The notes: generated from the letters alone by a model not told the origin. Counted from the stretch's first letter, positions 1 to 14,353 are shown. The stretch: DNA of 64,000 nt from Vespa crabro (GCF_910589235.1 NC_060955.1:21713558-21777557); one strand, 5' to 3'. Program-made: numbers and translations.

Positions 1-76
1 ATGAAAAATATCAGTTCAAATAATTTGTACACTTTTATATTTAAGATTATATTTTAATAATTGTATGTCTATTTAG

Positions 77-1113
77 CTCTATAATCCAGAAAATATATAT
101 TTATCGAAACATGGTGGTGGAGCTGGCAATAATTGGGCCTCTGGCTATCATCAAGGAGAAAAATTACAAGAAGAAATTTTTGATATTTTAGATCGAGAAG
201 CAGATGGAAGTGATAGTTTAGAAGTATGAAATTGAAAAAAAAATAAAATAAAACAAAAATAACAAATAAATGCATTTAGAAATGTTTAAAATGTATATAA
301 ATATCATATCGTTATTTCAGGGTTTTGTCTTGTGTCATTCTATAGCAGGTGGTACTGGTTCTGGTATGGGATCTTTTATGTTGGAATCTCTTGCAGACCG
401 ATTTCCAAAAAAGTTGATTGAAACGTATAGCGTCTTTCCAAATCAGGATGAAATAAGGTTCTTAGGCATTATATAATTACAATATCTTAAAATAATATAT
501 CTAATATGATTCTGATAATTTTATATTATTATTATGTCCTTTCTAGCGATGTTGTGGTACAACCATACAATTCTTTACTAACGTTAAAAAGACTAACTCA
601 TTGTGCAGATTGCGTTGTTGTCTTAGACAATACAGCTTTGAATAGAATTGCATCGGACAGACTACATATACAAAACCCTACTTTCACACAAATTAATAAA
701 CTTGTCTCTACAATAATGTCTGTCAGCACCACAACTCTTAGGTATCTTTTTCATATTTATTTATTTATACACATTCTGCTTATATAATGATTTTATTAGA
801 AATTTGTTCTTTACATATATAATATATTAAGAGATATATCATATATATTTTGATTTATACTTATATATTTGATATTTTTAATTTTATTATACAATGCTTT
901 ATAGATATCCTTCATATATGAATAATGATTTAGTTAGTTTAATTGCTCCATTGATACCTACACCACGTCTACACTTTTTAATGACAGGATATACACCTAT
1001 TACTACAGATCAAGAGGTATATATAAATATAATATTAAGAATATATTTAAATTTAATTTTTGATAACATAAATTATTAGCTTTTATGTATATATGTGTAT
1101 TAATTTATATATA

Positions 1114-1169
<56 letters not shown>

Positions 1170-2021
1170 TACATACATATTTATATTTACATGATAACAG
1201 GGTGCATCAGTAAGGAAAACATCTGTTTTGGATGTAATGCGACGTTTACTGCAACCAAAAAATATGATGGTTTCTGCTGCATTGGATAGAAATGCTTCTC
1301 ATTGTTACATATCTATTTTGAACATTATACAGGTAAATTTATATTTTTATAAATATCATCTTTCCATAATATATAATAATTATTTATTAAAGATACTATC
1401 GGTTCAATCATGGTCTTGTTTTTTTTCACTATAGAATTATTATTTATTATTATATAGGCTAATGATATGTATACTAATAAAATTAATAATTTTTTAATTT
1501 TTTTTGTTTAGGGCGAAGTCGATCCCACACAAGTACATAAATCTTTACAAAGAATACGAGAACGGAAGTTAGCGCAATTTATACCCTGGGGACCTGCTAG
1601 TATACAAGTTGCTCTTTCTAGAAAATCTCCGTATATTCAAAGTACACATCGTGTATCAGGTTTAATGCTGGCCAATCATACCAACATATCATCAGTAAGT
1701 ATATTTGAGTAATAATTCAAATCAAAGGATATAAAACCGAATGGAAATGAATATGTTGAAAATTATATGAATTATTAAAATCTGTGTAATAATTCTATTC
1801 ACTTATATATACTATTTTAGCTCTTTGATCGAGCCCTACAACAATATGATAAATTACGCAAACGAGAGGCATTCTTAGAACAGTTTCGAAAAGAAAAAAT
1901 GTTTGAGGATAATCTTGATGAGCTTGATAGTTCAAGAGCTGTAGTTGAATATTTAGTAAAAGAATATCAAGCAGCAACTAAACTTGATTACTTAACATGG
2001 AATCCAACTAAAGAACAATAA
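77..2021 (+). CDS. gammaTub: Gamma-tubulin (TUBG1-type), 5' partial
   Basis: Gamma-tubulin nucleates microtubules as part of the gamma-tubulin ring complex at centrosomes and spindle poles. Seven exons are visible: 77-223, 321-457, 547-741, 905-1016, 1201-1332, 1512-1694 and 1821-2021 (TAA). Together they encode 368 residues in continuous phase. The first visible residues are LYNPENIY, which corresponds to about residue 84 of the roughly 450-aa family, so the N-terminal exons lie left of the window. The tubulin GTP-binding signature GGTGSGMGS is in exon 321-457. Family-diagnostic stretches include [46 protein letters not shown] and [17 protein letters not shown]. The C-terminus ([10 protein letters not shown]) is typical of gamma-tubulin and lacks the acidic tail of alpha/beta-tubulin. 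All junctions are GT-AG with short introns. I see no frameshift or lost motif. Confidence 0.97.
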
Positions 2022-4762
2022 AAATATATGAGCTGTTTAACATGTAGTGTATTTTGCACTACCAGTTTTTCTTTTTGATAATTTTATATTTATACAATGT
2101 TCTGCATGTGTTTTTGTGCCATACACTATTTCATTGCAAATTTTAATACAGTTGTTCCAAGATCATTAATTACCTAGCAAAGTATTAATATAGTTTTATA
2201 TTATATATATGAACTAGCTAGTTTAAGTTCTCTATATTTTCTATGCAACTTGTTGTAATAATAGAAAATAATATCGTGTTAATAAATATAATTGTATGAA
2301 AATTTTACAATTTACAAAGGATGAAGTATTTGGTTTAATATAATAATAAGTGATTTAAATCGTTTTATGAAATAAACAATTTACTTATTAAAATAAAAAC
2401 ATGTTTTATAATCAAGATTACATAATGGAAGAGCTGAAATAATATTAACAATGATATAATTTATTTTACAATGTTAAACAATATCTTTATATTTTATATA
2501 CTCTGCAACATAAAATAACAAAAGAGAATATATAAATTTATCTAATTTTAATGTCATATTTTGTTGAATAATATTAACATGTTAATGTTAATAAATTACA
2601 TCATATATATTTATATATGTATACGAGTAATTATTAAGGGAAATAATGATCATAATTTAATGAAATTTAATGAAACTGAGCGAACATTGACTTTAATTCA
2701 TATTTAAAAATTGATTTGTATATGGATTGTCCACGTATAGTATCTTTGTATGTATATATAGTATTACATTTATTAATACACAATAACAGATCCTAAAGAG
2801 ATTAGAGGAGTACAAATTTAGACCCATGCTGCAAGACATAATGTTTACATATAAAATACAATTATAGATATTTTAATAAATAAATAAATTTGCTATTGTA
2901 TATAGTTTATTATTTTAAGGAAGTTCAACTTCAGTAGTGTTAATCTAGTTAGTGCCCACCATCATCGAGTTTACAAGTAACACTACAATTTATTAAAATG
3001 CAAATAACTTAATAGTGAAAAATATGTATAATAATATTTCTTATTCATATTATAATAAAATTAATAAGAACAGCAATATAGTATACAAGTATATCTTATA
3101 AACTCTTTATACAGCTAACAATCCGTTTTATAAAAATAAAATATTTTTGTTATGAAGCAACAAGTGCTATATCATATATTAAATAATAGTAAATTATTGA
3201 TATATTTAATTTCATACATAATCAAATGTTCCATTATCAAATCAGTACTATAATTTCGAATTAATAATAAATGAAAATAGTCAATTATTATATTGACATC
3301 CTAATAGATTAGATTATTTATTAACTATTAAGCTTTGATTTAGATATCCATTAATAATTTAAACAATAAATATTATAATGTTTGAAAATTATTAAACTAA
3401 ATATAAAAAAAATTTACAAAAAAAATATCAGCTTCTACCTAGTTATTTATTTTTCTTTTTTATAATATAGTAACTTAGAGAATAAGCTAAAAAAATATTT
3501 AGTAAAGCTTCAAAAATATTATTTTTTATATTTCATAGTATTTATTCTTTAACCATTAGCCTCAGAATAATATAGAGAACATTTGTGAAAAATAGAGCTC
3601 TGCAAAATTACAAGCTTGTTAAAAAATATTTGCATTTACTAAACATTGGATTTATAACATAGATAATAGCAATTTCTCCATGGACTCCATTGTACTCCTG
3701 ACTTTAATATTTTAATGAATACTTTCAAAGTACTTCTTTTTTAGGTGTTTATAAGATTACTATTACTTTCGGCAATATTAGGTTTTGTAGTATCAAGAAA
3801 GAAACTTAGAAAAGAAAGAATCAGCCAATTATGGAATATACATTATACATCGCACTATAATAAACGAGCTAGCAGAAAATATTGACAATTCCAGTTAAGT
3901 TTGAAATCTTTTACTATAAATTAATATATGACTTAGGAGTTACCCTGCATATATTGTTGTGCTTTATATTGTATATATCTTCTCTCATTTTACAATTTGC
4001 ACGTATTATATTTCCATCTCTGTTACAAGAATCATAAAAAATACATGCAAATAGCATTTAATTATTTCATTTATATAAGTGGTTATTAATTGTAGAAAAT
4101 TGGAAAGAATTGAAAAAGTAAATGTTACAAATCAGTGACATAAGTCAAGTACTTATCACTATCCATAATAGCAATTCTGTATTATATTGGACTAATACTC
4201 ATGTAGTTTCTTCATTTTATATATTAATACATGAATACGCATAGTTCTCAATACATTTCCATTCAGAATTACATTATAAACTTTCATAATGTATATTTAG
4301 AATAATTTGCTAAATAATATATAATAATTGAATGAAAACGAATGCAGACTTTTACTTCTGTATCTAATATTTTTTTTTATAAATGCAACATAAAATATAA
4401 CATTTTGCATAAATCTTGCTGCATAGTCATATTGAATCTCTCATTATGAAAATATATACTATTCATGTCATAGAGAAAAAGACATTTGTTTACTAAACCG
4501 AACTAAAAAACGATCATATAAAAATCTTTATATAATTAAAAAGCTTTGTTTTGAAAACTGCAACCATAATTATTTTATAGTTTGTTTTCATTAAAATATT
4601 TTTTATATACTTGTCATATTGTATAATAATAATAATAATAATAATAATATTAATAAAATTCTATACTTTTAATATAGATAGCTATTTTTGATATGGTACA
4701 TTAACAATGAGCTAAGCACCACAGAAAATTTTAAAAGTAAATTTGGCTGCAATTTACCGAAA
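2022..4762. other. Convergent intergenic/3'-UTR region between gamma-tubulin and the NPDC1-like gene
   Basis: This 2.7 kb AT-rich stretch lies between two converging stop codons. I see no ORF with coding character in either direction and no mobile-element signature. It probably holds the short 3' UTR of gamma-tubulin and a possibly long 3' UTR of the minus-strand NPDC1-like gene. A short (TAA)n-like run sits near 4625-4650. Confidence 0.5.
2281..2286 (+). terminator. Candidate polyadenylation signal for gamma-tubulin
   Basis: An AATAAA hexamer lies about 260 nt after the gamma-tubulin stop codon in AT-rich 3' sequence. It is the first clear canonical signal after the stop. Other AT-rich variants lie nearby, so its use is inferred only. 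Confidence 0.4.
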
Positions 4763-4881
4763 CTACATATTGTCCTCTTCTTTATTAGTATGTGCTGGTG
4801 TAGCTGGAGTTGGATCATCATGAAATAAGGGATTTTTTACCTCCATTTCACTAGTCTTAAAAAGGATAAAGCAAAATCATC

Positions 4882-4946
<65 letters not shown>

Positions 4947-6844
4947 TTAATTATAATAATAATAATAATAATAATAATATCAATAATATTAGTAATAAGA
5001 CAATTATAATAACTTACTGCAGCTAAACCAGGACATTCATAAACAGTATAATCGCCTTCTTCATTTTCTTCATCACTTTCTGCTTCGGATAAAGATCCTG
5101 GATCTCTAGTTGTAGAGGTACGACTATAAGCAGTACAGTTGCAAATGCAAAGAGACTTATGTAAAATAAAAATTCATGGAATTATAATACTGATACAAAC
5201 TTTTCCATAGCAATAATCTGTTGTTTCTGATGTTGAAAATGATACATTTGTGCTGATTGAGCCAGTCTTTGGTCTTCAGAAGGTGATATATCCTTATTTG
5301 GACCTGTTACACCATAAGCTGGATATTCTATATCAGCAGCTGCTTTTACTCCACGATGCAATCTGATATAAACATATATTAAAATATACCAATACTTCGA
5401 AATTAATATCTCACAAAATAAATCTATAAATATTACCTGCACCATGTTAAACTGATTAATACACAAATGAACATTATTGCTGCACTGCAACCAGCAATAA
5501 CAGCTGAAAATAAATGTGAATATTATATATATATGAATGGATATAATTAAAATAAAAATTTCGCAGAAATTGAAGAATTTTTCCAAATAAAATCCCGACT
5601 TTTAATTAATTCAATCACAAATTGTGATCTTACCAATAAAATATATATCATCATTTAAATTTTCAGCAATTGAAACAACAAAAGGACGATTTTTTTCAGA
5701 TTTTTCTTCTTCCATTAATGTTCCTACAGTAATATTTCTTATTTCATTGTGTTTATCGATCTCTATATCTTTTAATTGTTTTACCGTAGTTTGTTCATTT
5801 AATATATTTTCTTTGATAATTATGGGCTCAATTGTTAACTCCTGATCTCTCTCATTATTTCTAGTATCTGCACAAAATAAAAATGTTACTTTTTCCATTC
5901 TAAAATTAATCATATTTTTAAAATTACATTCTATACCTTACCCACAGGAAAAATGGTATTTTCATAATACCTAGGATCATTAGGTTGAATAAATGGATAT
6001 TTTTCTTTCAAATTTGAGTCATCAAAAAAATATGTGAATTCAGGTACTTGTGCAAATGATGGTATAAAGTCTTTATTTTCTTCTATTATTTGTCTATTAC
6101 TTGACATCAAATTTTTTTTTAAAAGATCAGCTATTATTTCTTTGTCAGTGTTATCTTCAATCTCTGCATTGTACAGAGATTGTCTTTTTTCTTGCAAATA
6201 TCCAATATCTATATTTCTGTACTTTCGATTATCTTTTATTAATTCATTACCTTGATAAGATAGTTCAGAATCAAAGTAATCTTTAAAGTTTTTAAACAAT
6301 GGATTAAAACCATAATATAAAAGATTATAATCGTTTTTAGGCAAAGTCTGTTTTAAATCTCTATGTTGAATCTGGGAAATATAATTCCAGGGTGTTAATT
6401 TTTGTTCTCTCAATCTATCATCCAAATTAAATTTTTCTTTTAATGACTTAAAAATTTCATGTTCATCTTGTTCGTTAAGATCCAAGTGATGTTTCTTGTG
6501 AATCTGTGAGGTAAGAAGTGGTAGTAGATATGAATGATGCATGTGTTGTTTCTGATTTTGATTTGTAATGTATTCAGCGAACTGTTTTAAAGCAGTAATA
6601 TCTTGTGGCACTTCTGGAACTGCATCTAAATATAAATATAATCGGTAAGAAACCAAACTATCTAACATTATTAGATGACACCACATAAAGCTTATGTTTT
6701 ATAAGAACTATGCCCTTCATGCAAATATGTTAATTAAATTAAATCACTTTCAAATCAAATCTCTTTAATTTAATAATTATCAGAATATAATCATGAACTA
6801 TTTGACAAATTAGATACCTATAAACAATCAGAAGAATATTATAC

Positions 6845-6895
<51 letters not shown>

Positions 6896-6939
6896 TGTAT
6901 ATATATATATATACATACATATATGTATATATATGTAAC

Positions 6940-6974
<35 letters not shown>

Positions 6975-7172
6975 AATATGAAATATAGATGATTAATTCA
7001 ATTTGCGACATACTATACTTGTAACCATGTCATATTATAGATGAGAAACAAAAGAAATTAATTTGTAAAACTTACCCTGGTAAAATTCAAGTTCGCCATG
7101 AGAGAGATTCGTTAGGATACCAAAAGTAATTAGCCATGCACAAGTAATCAAACTAAATGACATTTTGATCAT
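4763..7172 (-). CDS. NPDC1: NPDC1 / CAB-1 family type I membrane protein
   Basis: This is a neural proliferation, differentiation and control protein 1 homologue (CAB-1 in nematodes), a neuronal single-pass membrane protein linked to regulated secretion. Minus-strand coding exons: 7172-7076, 6625-5942, 5867-5634, 5503-5437, 5362-5201, 5123-5018 and 4855-4763 (TAG). They total 1443 nt, or 480 aa. The start MIKMSFSL opens a signal peptide ending near NLSHG. A long charged ectodomain follows, poorly conserved and rich in Lys, Glu and Asn. The transmembrane segment in exon 5503-5437 is [21 protein letters not shown]. The identification rests on the cytoplasmic tail: [16 protein letters not shown], the acidic [19 protein letters not shown] and EMEVKNPLF match the vertebrate NPDC1 tail closely. 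The last acceptor must be the AG before ACTAGTGAAATG, because the nearer AG would give an immediate stop. The gene is convergent with gamma-tubulin and tandem with Vps26. Confidence 0.92.
4883..4978. repeat. (TAA)n microsatellite in the last NPDC1-like intron
   Basis: A near-perfect trinucleotide array of about 21 units (4883-4947) is followed by a shorter second array (4958-4978). It lies in the intron between exons 5123-5018 and 4855-4763. Confidence 0.9.
6850..6892. repeat. (TA)n microsatellite in the first NPDC1-like intron
   Basis: An uninterrupted AT dinucleotide run is followed by degenerate TA/CA-containing sequence to about 6970. The apparent Tyr/Ile-rich open frame here is a repeat artefact. 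Confidence 0.9.
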
Positions 7173-7727
7173 TACAGCTGCAGGTATTTTACCCACAGGT
7201 TTTTATCGTTGTATCTTTGTTCGCGGTTCCATATGCAAGCACGACATTTCATTGAAAGAGACAGAGCTTGCGCGGTCACGTTCATCTGCAATCAATAACC
7301 CCGCCATTGCCCTTTAGGCGTTACGGTATCTTTGATAAACTAACGTAGGTGTATACGAATGTAATCAATCAATTAAAAGTTTAATGATTATTTACATACA
7401 TGACTAATCGGATAATAATGTTAAATTATTTATGCTTTACCTATTACATCGAATCATTTAATTATTGATTGTTATTAGGTATTATTTTTTTTTTTTTTTT
7501 GAACAATAAATATTTTGAACAAAATCTTTCCTCTACTATGCGTATATTACAAACTAATCAAAAATAGATTATTTAAAAATCTAAAAAAACAAATTATTAC
7601 TTTAATTACACTTCCCACTATTTATTTATTAAATATTTGGTCAAATTATATTGATCGTAATTCTTATGAAATCACTTTGGTAATACGATTTCCAGATTTT
7701 GAAAAACCGTAATTTTAATTGTACGAG

Positions 7728-7728
<1 letters not shown>

Positions 7729-7778
<50 letters not shown>
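7729..7778. repeat. (TA)n microsatellite
   Basis: About 25 uninterrupted AT dinucleotides lie upstream of the NPDC1-like gene. Confidence 0.9.
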
Positions 7779-7781
<3 letters not shown>

Positions 7782-10700
7782 CCTTATTGTTCTACTATCA
7801 TACGCTACAAAAGATAACTGGTAACTTATCAATTTTCATATAATGTTATTCATAAATCTATTCATAATATAAACTATATTTTTTCTATCATATTAAAACT
7901 TTCGTATATTGATACATTTAAAGGCATAAAACGATATCACATAAAAAAAAAATTGAAAATATACGAAATATGCACATGTATTTCTGATGGGTCAATCCCA
8001 TAAAGGGATTTTTTTATACATACATGTATGAAGATTGCCTATAAGTGGGGGCATATTTTCAAATTTAGTTCATCGAATTCAATTGTAGATGGCGACAAAA
8101 TAAATATATTTTGAATTCTTTTTGTTTTAACTTGGAACAGTTTTAATTAAATAAAAACAGGCAAATAAAAAATATTAATATTAATAAAGTATATTACATA
8201 CTCATTAATAATTTAATACTCGTAATATTATTTAATATAATTGCAATTTGTGATTAAAGTAATTTCGAAAAACAAACAGTACAGCTTTTTTAAAAATTAA
8301 AAAATTGTCAATGAGACAAATCTTAATTTATTATTCTAATTCTATGAAAAATTAGGAACGATTAATATATTAATATATTTTGATTGTTTAACTTTATTTA
8401 TAATTCACTATTCTTTCTATTTTAAAAATCAATCAAGAATAATACAAAAGAAATATTAACAATTACAATTATAATAGAAAACCAAGAAGCATGATAGGAA
8501 CAATTTGCATAAGAATATAAATATTATATTGTTGATTTGTTTAGAAAATGAAAGGAGATATAGAAATTCTATATAGAAGATAGGAATGAACTTAATTAAC
8601 AATTAAATAAACATTCAATGTTTAAATAAACTAATATATATCTTAGTTATTATAAAAGTTGTTTTAAAAAAATGTTAAGTTATTCATTGTACAAATAAGT
8701 TAATAATAATTACTTTCTGTCTCTCATGTTATTTTTATAAGATATAAAAAATATATTTTTTTTTTTTTATTTTAGGACTTTGAACTCAACAATCTGAGAA
8801 AATGGTAAAAAATTAATATCATATTTAAATTTTGCACAATAAGGAATAACATTGATATATTGAAAACATATAAAATGATTAGATTTATAAAGAGGCAGTT
8901 TGACATAACATTATATATTATTTGTTTGTATTAGACTCATTTTGCTTGATTCACATACTTTTTTTTTATTGATGTTCATTTAATCCAAATAATAATTATG
9001 AAAATAAATAAATTGTCAAAAAGAGTCCATTAATGCTATTAAGTAGCATTATAATACGATGAGAAAATATAAATTTGAAGGTAACTATATTAAAAAAAAA
9101 AAAAACTTAAAAAAATAAAGACGATGCAACTGAAGAATATGAACAACAGTTTGGTATATTACTTACATTTGCAAAGATACATTGCTATCAAACATAACTA
9201 TATTTTAAAGACTGGGATATTATTTTATAATTAGATCATATTTACAATAACATAAATGAAACATATATGATGATATTTTACTTAATCAAATAATAATCTC
9301 GTGGGCTATTATTAACTATACACTTATTTTAAAGAAATAACATATTTAATATATAAATAAGCACTGTTGGATATACCTAAATAATCAAATCTTTGAAAAG
9401 CGTGAATACCAAAAAGTAAATAGTTTTTGTCTTTTTTATGTTTGCTAATGAAAACTTACATAAAACTAATATTTATAATAGCAGAAGAAAGTAAAATATA
9501 ATGCCACGAGTTGTATGTTATTTCATTACACAATGTAGATCAACTTTTATTATACAGCTGTAATAATTCTTTCCATCTCTTTCATATTTTTTACTAATTA
9601 CAAATATTTGATTACTAATTTTACAATTAAAAATTATTTATATATGCACAAACACATAGTTCTGTGCATAACATCTTATAAAACAGTGGCAACTTTTATA
9701 TTATGGATTCAGAATCCAAACTCACCAAATAATATTAATTTTTACATAAGATCAATTATTTTTTTCTCACTTTTAATTTTGGAAACTGAATTATAAAATA
9801 AAGTTTTCCCACTGCATTATTTGATATTTCAAATATGTGCAAAAACACACAAGGCAAAACCATCTATTTTATTCATACTTATAATTGATTTTTCTTCTCG
9901 TACAAGAAGACATACAAAAATTGCGCAAATATGCCAAAATTTAATAAATGGGTATAATTCAAGGCGGTCAAATAAATGCTGCTTGTAATTAGTATTATAT
10001 TAAGTTATGGCAAAATTAAAATTAAAACAATCATATAAAATCATATTGTACAATTATGTAAAAAGATCATGTATGCTATAGGATGAAACATGATTTTAAA
10101 GTTTAAAATGCAAAAATTAAAAATTGAATTGTTATAATGACCGTTAATAAAATGGTTACTGTAACTAAGTTAAATTTTATATCTCAATTTTTAGATCATA
10201 AGAAATTAATGCATATTATACGAAATTATAACAATTTGAATTATAATTAATATCAGATGTATCATACAGAGCTTTTTGAAAATTAATACATTCTATTGCA
10301 AAATTAAGTTTAGGTCATGAACATTGTAAATTAATTATATATAAACTTAAAATGTTTTTACATAAATAAATTAGTAACTATTTGTATTTATATTTATTTT
10401 TATAATTAACTATGCTATTAGAAGAGTAATGTTATTGAAAAAAAAAAAAAAAAAAAATAAAAATAAAGGAAAAAACAAAAAAAAAAAAAATAAAGAAAAA
10501 CAAAACTTTGTCTTAATTTAAATATAATAATTATTTTGAGTAAATTTACAACAATCTGAGACTATTTATAGGCACTAATTTTCAAAATACTCTGTATAGG
10601 TACATAATATGTTGATGAGAGGCCAAATGAATCGAGTACCATTTTGTGCCAGTGTGAATATAGTTCTCAGATTTACAAAATCCTTTTATACAATGATGAT

Positions 10701-11104
10701 TATTCAGATTCAAGGAATAATATATAGATCAAGGATGCAATTTGTATAATATAGAAGGTTTGTATAAAATAGAACACTGTAATATTCAGATGCCCTTCAA
10801 TAATGTTGACCACTTAATATTTGATTATTATATTGTCCATTTATTAACATTTCTATTTCCCAGTTTTATCTTTCACTGTTCGGCTTTTTCTCTATCATCC
10901 TTTTTTCTTTTCCAATAAAACTTTTATGTTGATCCTGCCAAACAGACAGGACTAGTATATTATATATTTCAATAGTTTTCAACTTTTAATCAATAGTCTG
11001 CACTTACTTCATTCACATTCTTAATTTTATATATATATGTATATATATATATGTGTGTGTATATATATATATTTATATATATATGTATTAAAAATATTTA
11101 CAAC

Positions 11105-11110
11105 TTTATT
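11105..11110 (-). terminator. Candidate polyadenylation signal for Vps26
   Basis: The plus strand reads TTTATT, which is AATAAA on the gene strand, about 165 nt after the Vps26 stop codon. The distance is plausible but use is inferred. Confidence 0.45.
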
Positions 11111-11273
11111 CGCAGCTTTGTCATTTTCGTTTACTAAAACTGTCCCTACTCCAGAGCAAGGAAAAATTCTTGTGGAAAGTATTTATCCATTTGCACTGTT
11201 TTAGATGTACTTGATTTTTTTCATATAGTCCACTACTTATTAATTTCAGTTATAACTGAATTATTTCCACAAT

Positions 11274-13510
11274 TTAATTATTTTCTGGATTTGCTTCCTT
11301 CTCTCCTTCTCCATCTCCTTCCTCACGTGTCATACCTTCCATGGGAGCAGGAGTTTCCTCTATACTTTTAACATTAGTTGATAATTGATCAGTGGTTGTT
11401 ATCACTGATGGTGGTCCATTTTGTGCAGCACCTTGTGGAAATCCTGTTTCAGCTGACACTAAATGCGACGGCATATGTGGAGATGCCGTTTGAGACTTTC
11501 TACTTCTTTCACCTTTACGCCATAAAGTGATTTCCTGTCAAGGAAAAAAAAAAAAAAAAAAATAACAAATGAAATTTTTATAATTGATATAAGGACATAT
11601 TAAATTACAGAAACAAGTGCAAATGTGACGTTAACTTACTTGCTGTTTAAAATATCTGCGATCTTCCTCATCCATTAGAACTAAGTTGAGAAAATATCTA
11701 ACACTGAATTTCTTGTTAATATCACGCATTGTGGGAGCTAAATCATATCCCGCTAGAAATACTCTAATAGGTATAGATTCTCCACGTACTGGAGCACCAT
11801 CCATAATTTCATATTTAGCTATCGTTTCATTTTCTGTAAATGTATGTGGCCCTGCAAAGATATATTCTAATTATAACTTTAGTAAAGTCTATGATATATA
11901 AATAATTGTTTACAAAAACAAAATTGTTTTCTTCCATTTATGGCATGCTTATAAATTGTATAAAATTATGAATAATGATCTATCCGCTATACGGGGCAAG
12001 ACAATTTATTAATATGGTTAAATATATTTGAACATAATGAAGGCTAGAAAAATCTACTAATAAGAAACAGCTGATATTATTGTAATGATATCAAAAACTC
12101 AAATTATCAATGTGAAGTAAAGTAATTCTAACATATCGTATTACAATTATGTATATGTTCTTTATTATATATATAAATATTTTACCATATTAATTAAATC
12201 GAAATACCCTGTAAAATATCTTAGTAAATTGCTGCTAGAATATTCTATACCAGAACCAGTTGTTTCTCGTTTTATAATGGCAATTTCCATATGCTTGATT
12301 TTAATTCTAACCAATAGAAAGTATATTTTACCCACAATAACATCTTTTAAGTGATATCTAGAAGAAAATTATAGCAATAAAATATCATATACATAAAATA
12401 TAAGAAATTATAATATAATTTCATGTTATAATTAAATTATTAATTTCTTACTTGCTTTTGTTGTATTCAAATTCAATATGCAGGCAGTCTTCTATTCCGA
12501 CTTCCATTTTAATAGGATTGTTCATATCAGGATAGGAACTAAGTGTATGCACAACTAGTTCGAGTTCTTTAACAATATCACTAAGTCTTCGAACAATTGT
12601 CACTTTGAGAAAGTATCTAAGCCGCACATTAGAACCAGTATAACTTTCATAAGGCTTCTCAACATTTGCAAATTCAAAGGTATATACAGTATTATGAGTT
12701 AATTCACCAGGCCTGGTTAACTCTTTTACCAGATTAATAAACTCATGATGATTACCTCTGTCATAGTATAATTCAATCTGCCCAATGAATTCCACTTTAA
12801 CACCTTGATGTTCTAGCTTACCAGCTTTTCTCAAACTAATGGTAATCTATAAGCAATGAGAGAATAATCCTATTATGTATGTAACAGTAGAATACATTAA
12901 CTAAAATTAAATTACTTGTATAATGTGATAATGACTGTTGAATGATACTGAGAAATTTTTAAAAGAATATTATATATCCTATATTTATTAATTTATATTG
13001 ATAGATATAAATTAACTTAAAAATATATTTTTGGTTATAACAATACTATAATATATTATCTAATATATATCAACAAAGTTTACATAAAATTATAAATATA
13101 ATGAAAAATAATAATAATAAAATTAGCAAACTTTTGTCAATACTGATGGTTGATTATTATACTTTGACACTTAATCCATATATCATCAAAGTAATTCTTA
13201 AATTATACACATACTTGAAAACTTGAATATCCTATAATATATGCTGATAATACTATCAAATGAAAACTCCTACCTTTCCAGATATTGCCTCCCCATCATA
13301 ATAAAGCAAATGATGTTCTTTTTTGCCATCCTCAGATTTGATATCTGCTGTCTTTCTGGTCTCTGCACCATCCAAAGTAATGTCTATGTCAGCAGACTGA
13401 CCGAATCCAAAGAAACTCTACGAAAGAAGATAGATCATAAAGATATTGTGAAAAAATTTAAAACAATTTAATAATGAATTGACGCTTAAAAAAAAAAAAA
13501 AACGTACCAT
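11274..13510 (-). CDS. Vps26: Vps26, retromer subunit
   Basis: Vps26 is the arrestin-fold subunit of the retromer cargo-recognition complex (with Vps35 and Vps29), which recycles receptors from endosomes. Minus-strand exons: 13510-13508 (ATG only), 13417-13274, 12846-12452, 12357-12251, 11851-11640 and 11534-11274 (TAA). They total 1122 nt, or 373 aa. The N-terminus MSFFGFGQSADIDITLDGAE is the family hallmark. It is followed by KEHHLLYYDGEAISGK, the core HQGVKVEFIGQIELYYDRGN, SNVRLRYFLKVTIVRR and IPIRVFLAG. The Vps35-binding C-terminal lobe includes INKKFSVRYFLNLVL and RRYFKQQEITLWRK. The tail after about residue 305 is low-complexity (Ser, Thr, Pro, Glu) and ends GEKEANPENN. At 373 aa the protein is somewhat longer than vertebrate Vps26 (327-336 aa) because of this tail. 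It is divergently transcribed from Rae1. Confidence 0.97.
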
Positions 13511-14353
13511 TTTTTTTTTAAAAGGGGTGTACTCTTATAGAGATTCACAGGTTAACACCACTTTTGTATTCACGCAGACTAAACAAAATTTACAAGGTCA
13601 ATGAAAAATCCTGCAACGCAACATTTTTTCTTAATGTAGATTATGAAAAAAGTGTGGTTATTTTTTTACTTTCTCTCAAAAGTCCAGTAGTAGCACCAGT
13701 AGCCAATATGGCTGCCTGCTACCCCCACTCTCTCCATTCAATATCAAACCACGGACACCTATTGTTAGATCGCGTATCGCGTATTAAATGTATTACTTAT
13801 TACATTTGTATTTTACACGACCACTATGTAACAAAATGTATGGGATTATCGCCAGAAAGCGAAAAAAGATCCCTAGAATTAAAGAAATTTATAGTTTGTC
13901 CATTATATTTAATAATTAAGTGTTGGTAGTGAAACGTTAGTTAGAAAATTCGCGTTATTAAGTTTTCATGTGATTCTATCCGCCTACCGTGAAAGACGAA
14001 AATTCGACCAATGAGAATTTAGAATAAAACAAGTATGTTTTCATTAAATGTATGTTGCAATCATTTGTAATAAGAAAACGTGAGGAAAACGTTTAGATAT
14101 ATTTGAGTGAATTTGTTAAGGAAAATTAATGAATTTGAAAAAGATTTGACATTATCAATGTTCAATTCTTTTTCTCTAATAATACGCGATACATATATAA
14201 AGTTCATAATTTAAACAAGTATGATTTGTGTTATAAACATTGTGTGAAAGAAAATGAAATTATTCTTATATATCATAGGATATTAAATATTAAAGATCTC
14301 TTTTTTTTTTTTTTTATATATTCTAGTACAGATCATTTTATCATCGAAACAAA
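13511..14353. promoter_or_regulatory. Divergent Vps26/Rae1 promoter region
   Basis: The 843 bp between the two start codons must contain both 5' UTRs and both promoters. A poly-T tract followed by TTCTAG at 14321-14326 is a likely acceptor, so the Rae1 5' UTR seems to be spliced, with its last UTR segment at 14327-14353. A GC-richer core near 13680-13760 contains AATATGGCTGCC, which resembles a YY1/Pho-type ATGGC site. No TATA box is placed confidently. Confidence 0.55.

Larger units (their letters stand above)
7173..11273. other. Intergenic region between the NPDC1-like gene and Vps26
   Basis: This 4.1 kb stretch holds the upstream/promoter side of the NPDC1-like gene (near 7173-7350, where GC is slightly higher) and the 3' side of Vps26. 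It contains a (TA)n array at 7729-7778, poly-A runs near 10440-10490 and a CTCF-like half motif at 8085-8096. No gene was recognised. The short open frames are AT-rich and lack coding character. Confidence 0.5.

Noticed and set aside
8780..9155. Possible small plus-strand gene (acceptor plus ATG|GT near 8776-8803, then short exon-like pieces near 9052-9152)
   Set aside because: The implied intron would be about 40 nt, the downstream frame stops quickly and no family is recognisable. It is best explained by chance in AT-rich DNA.
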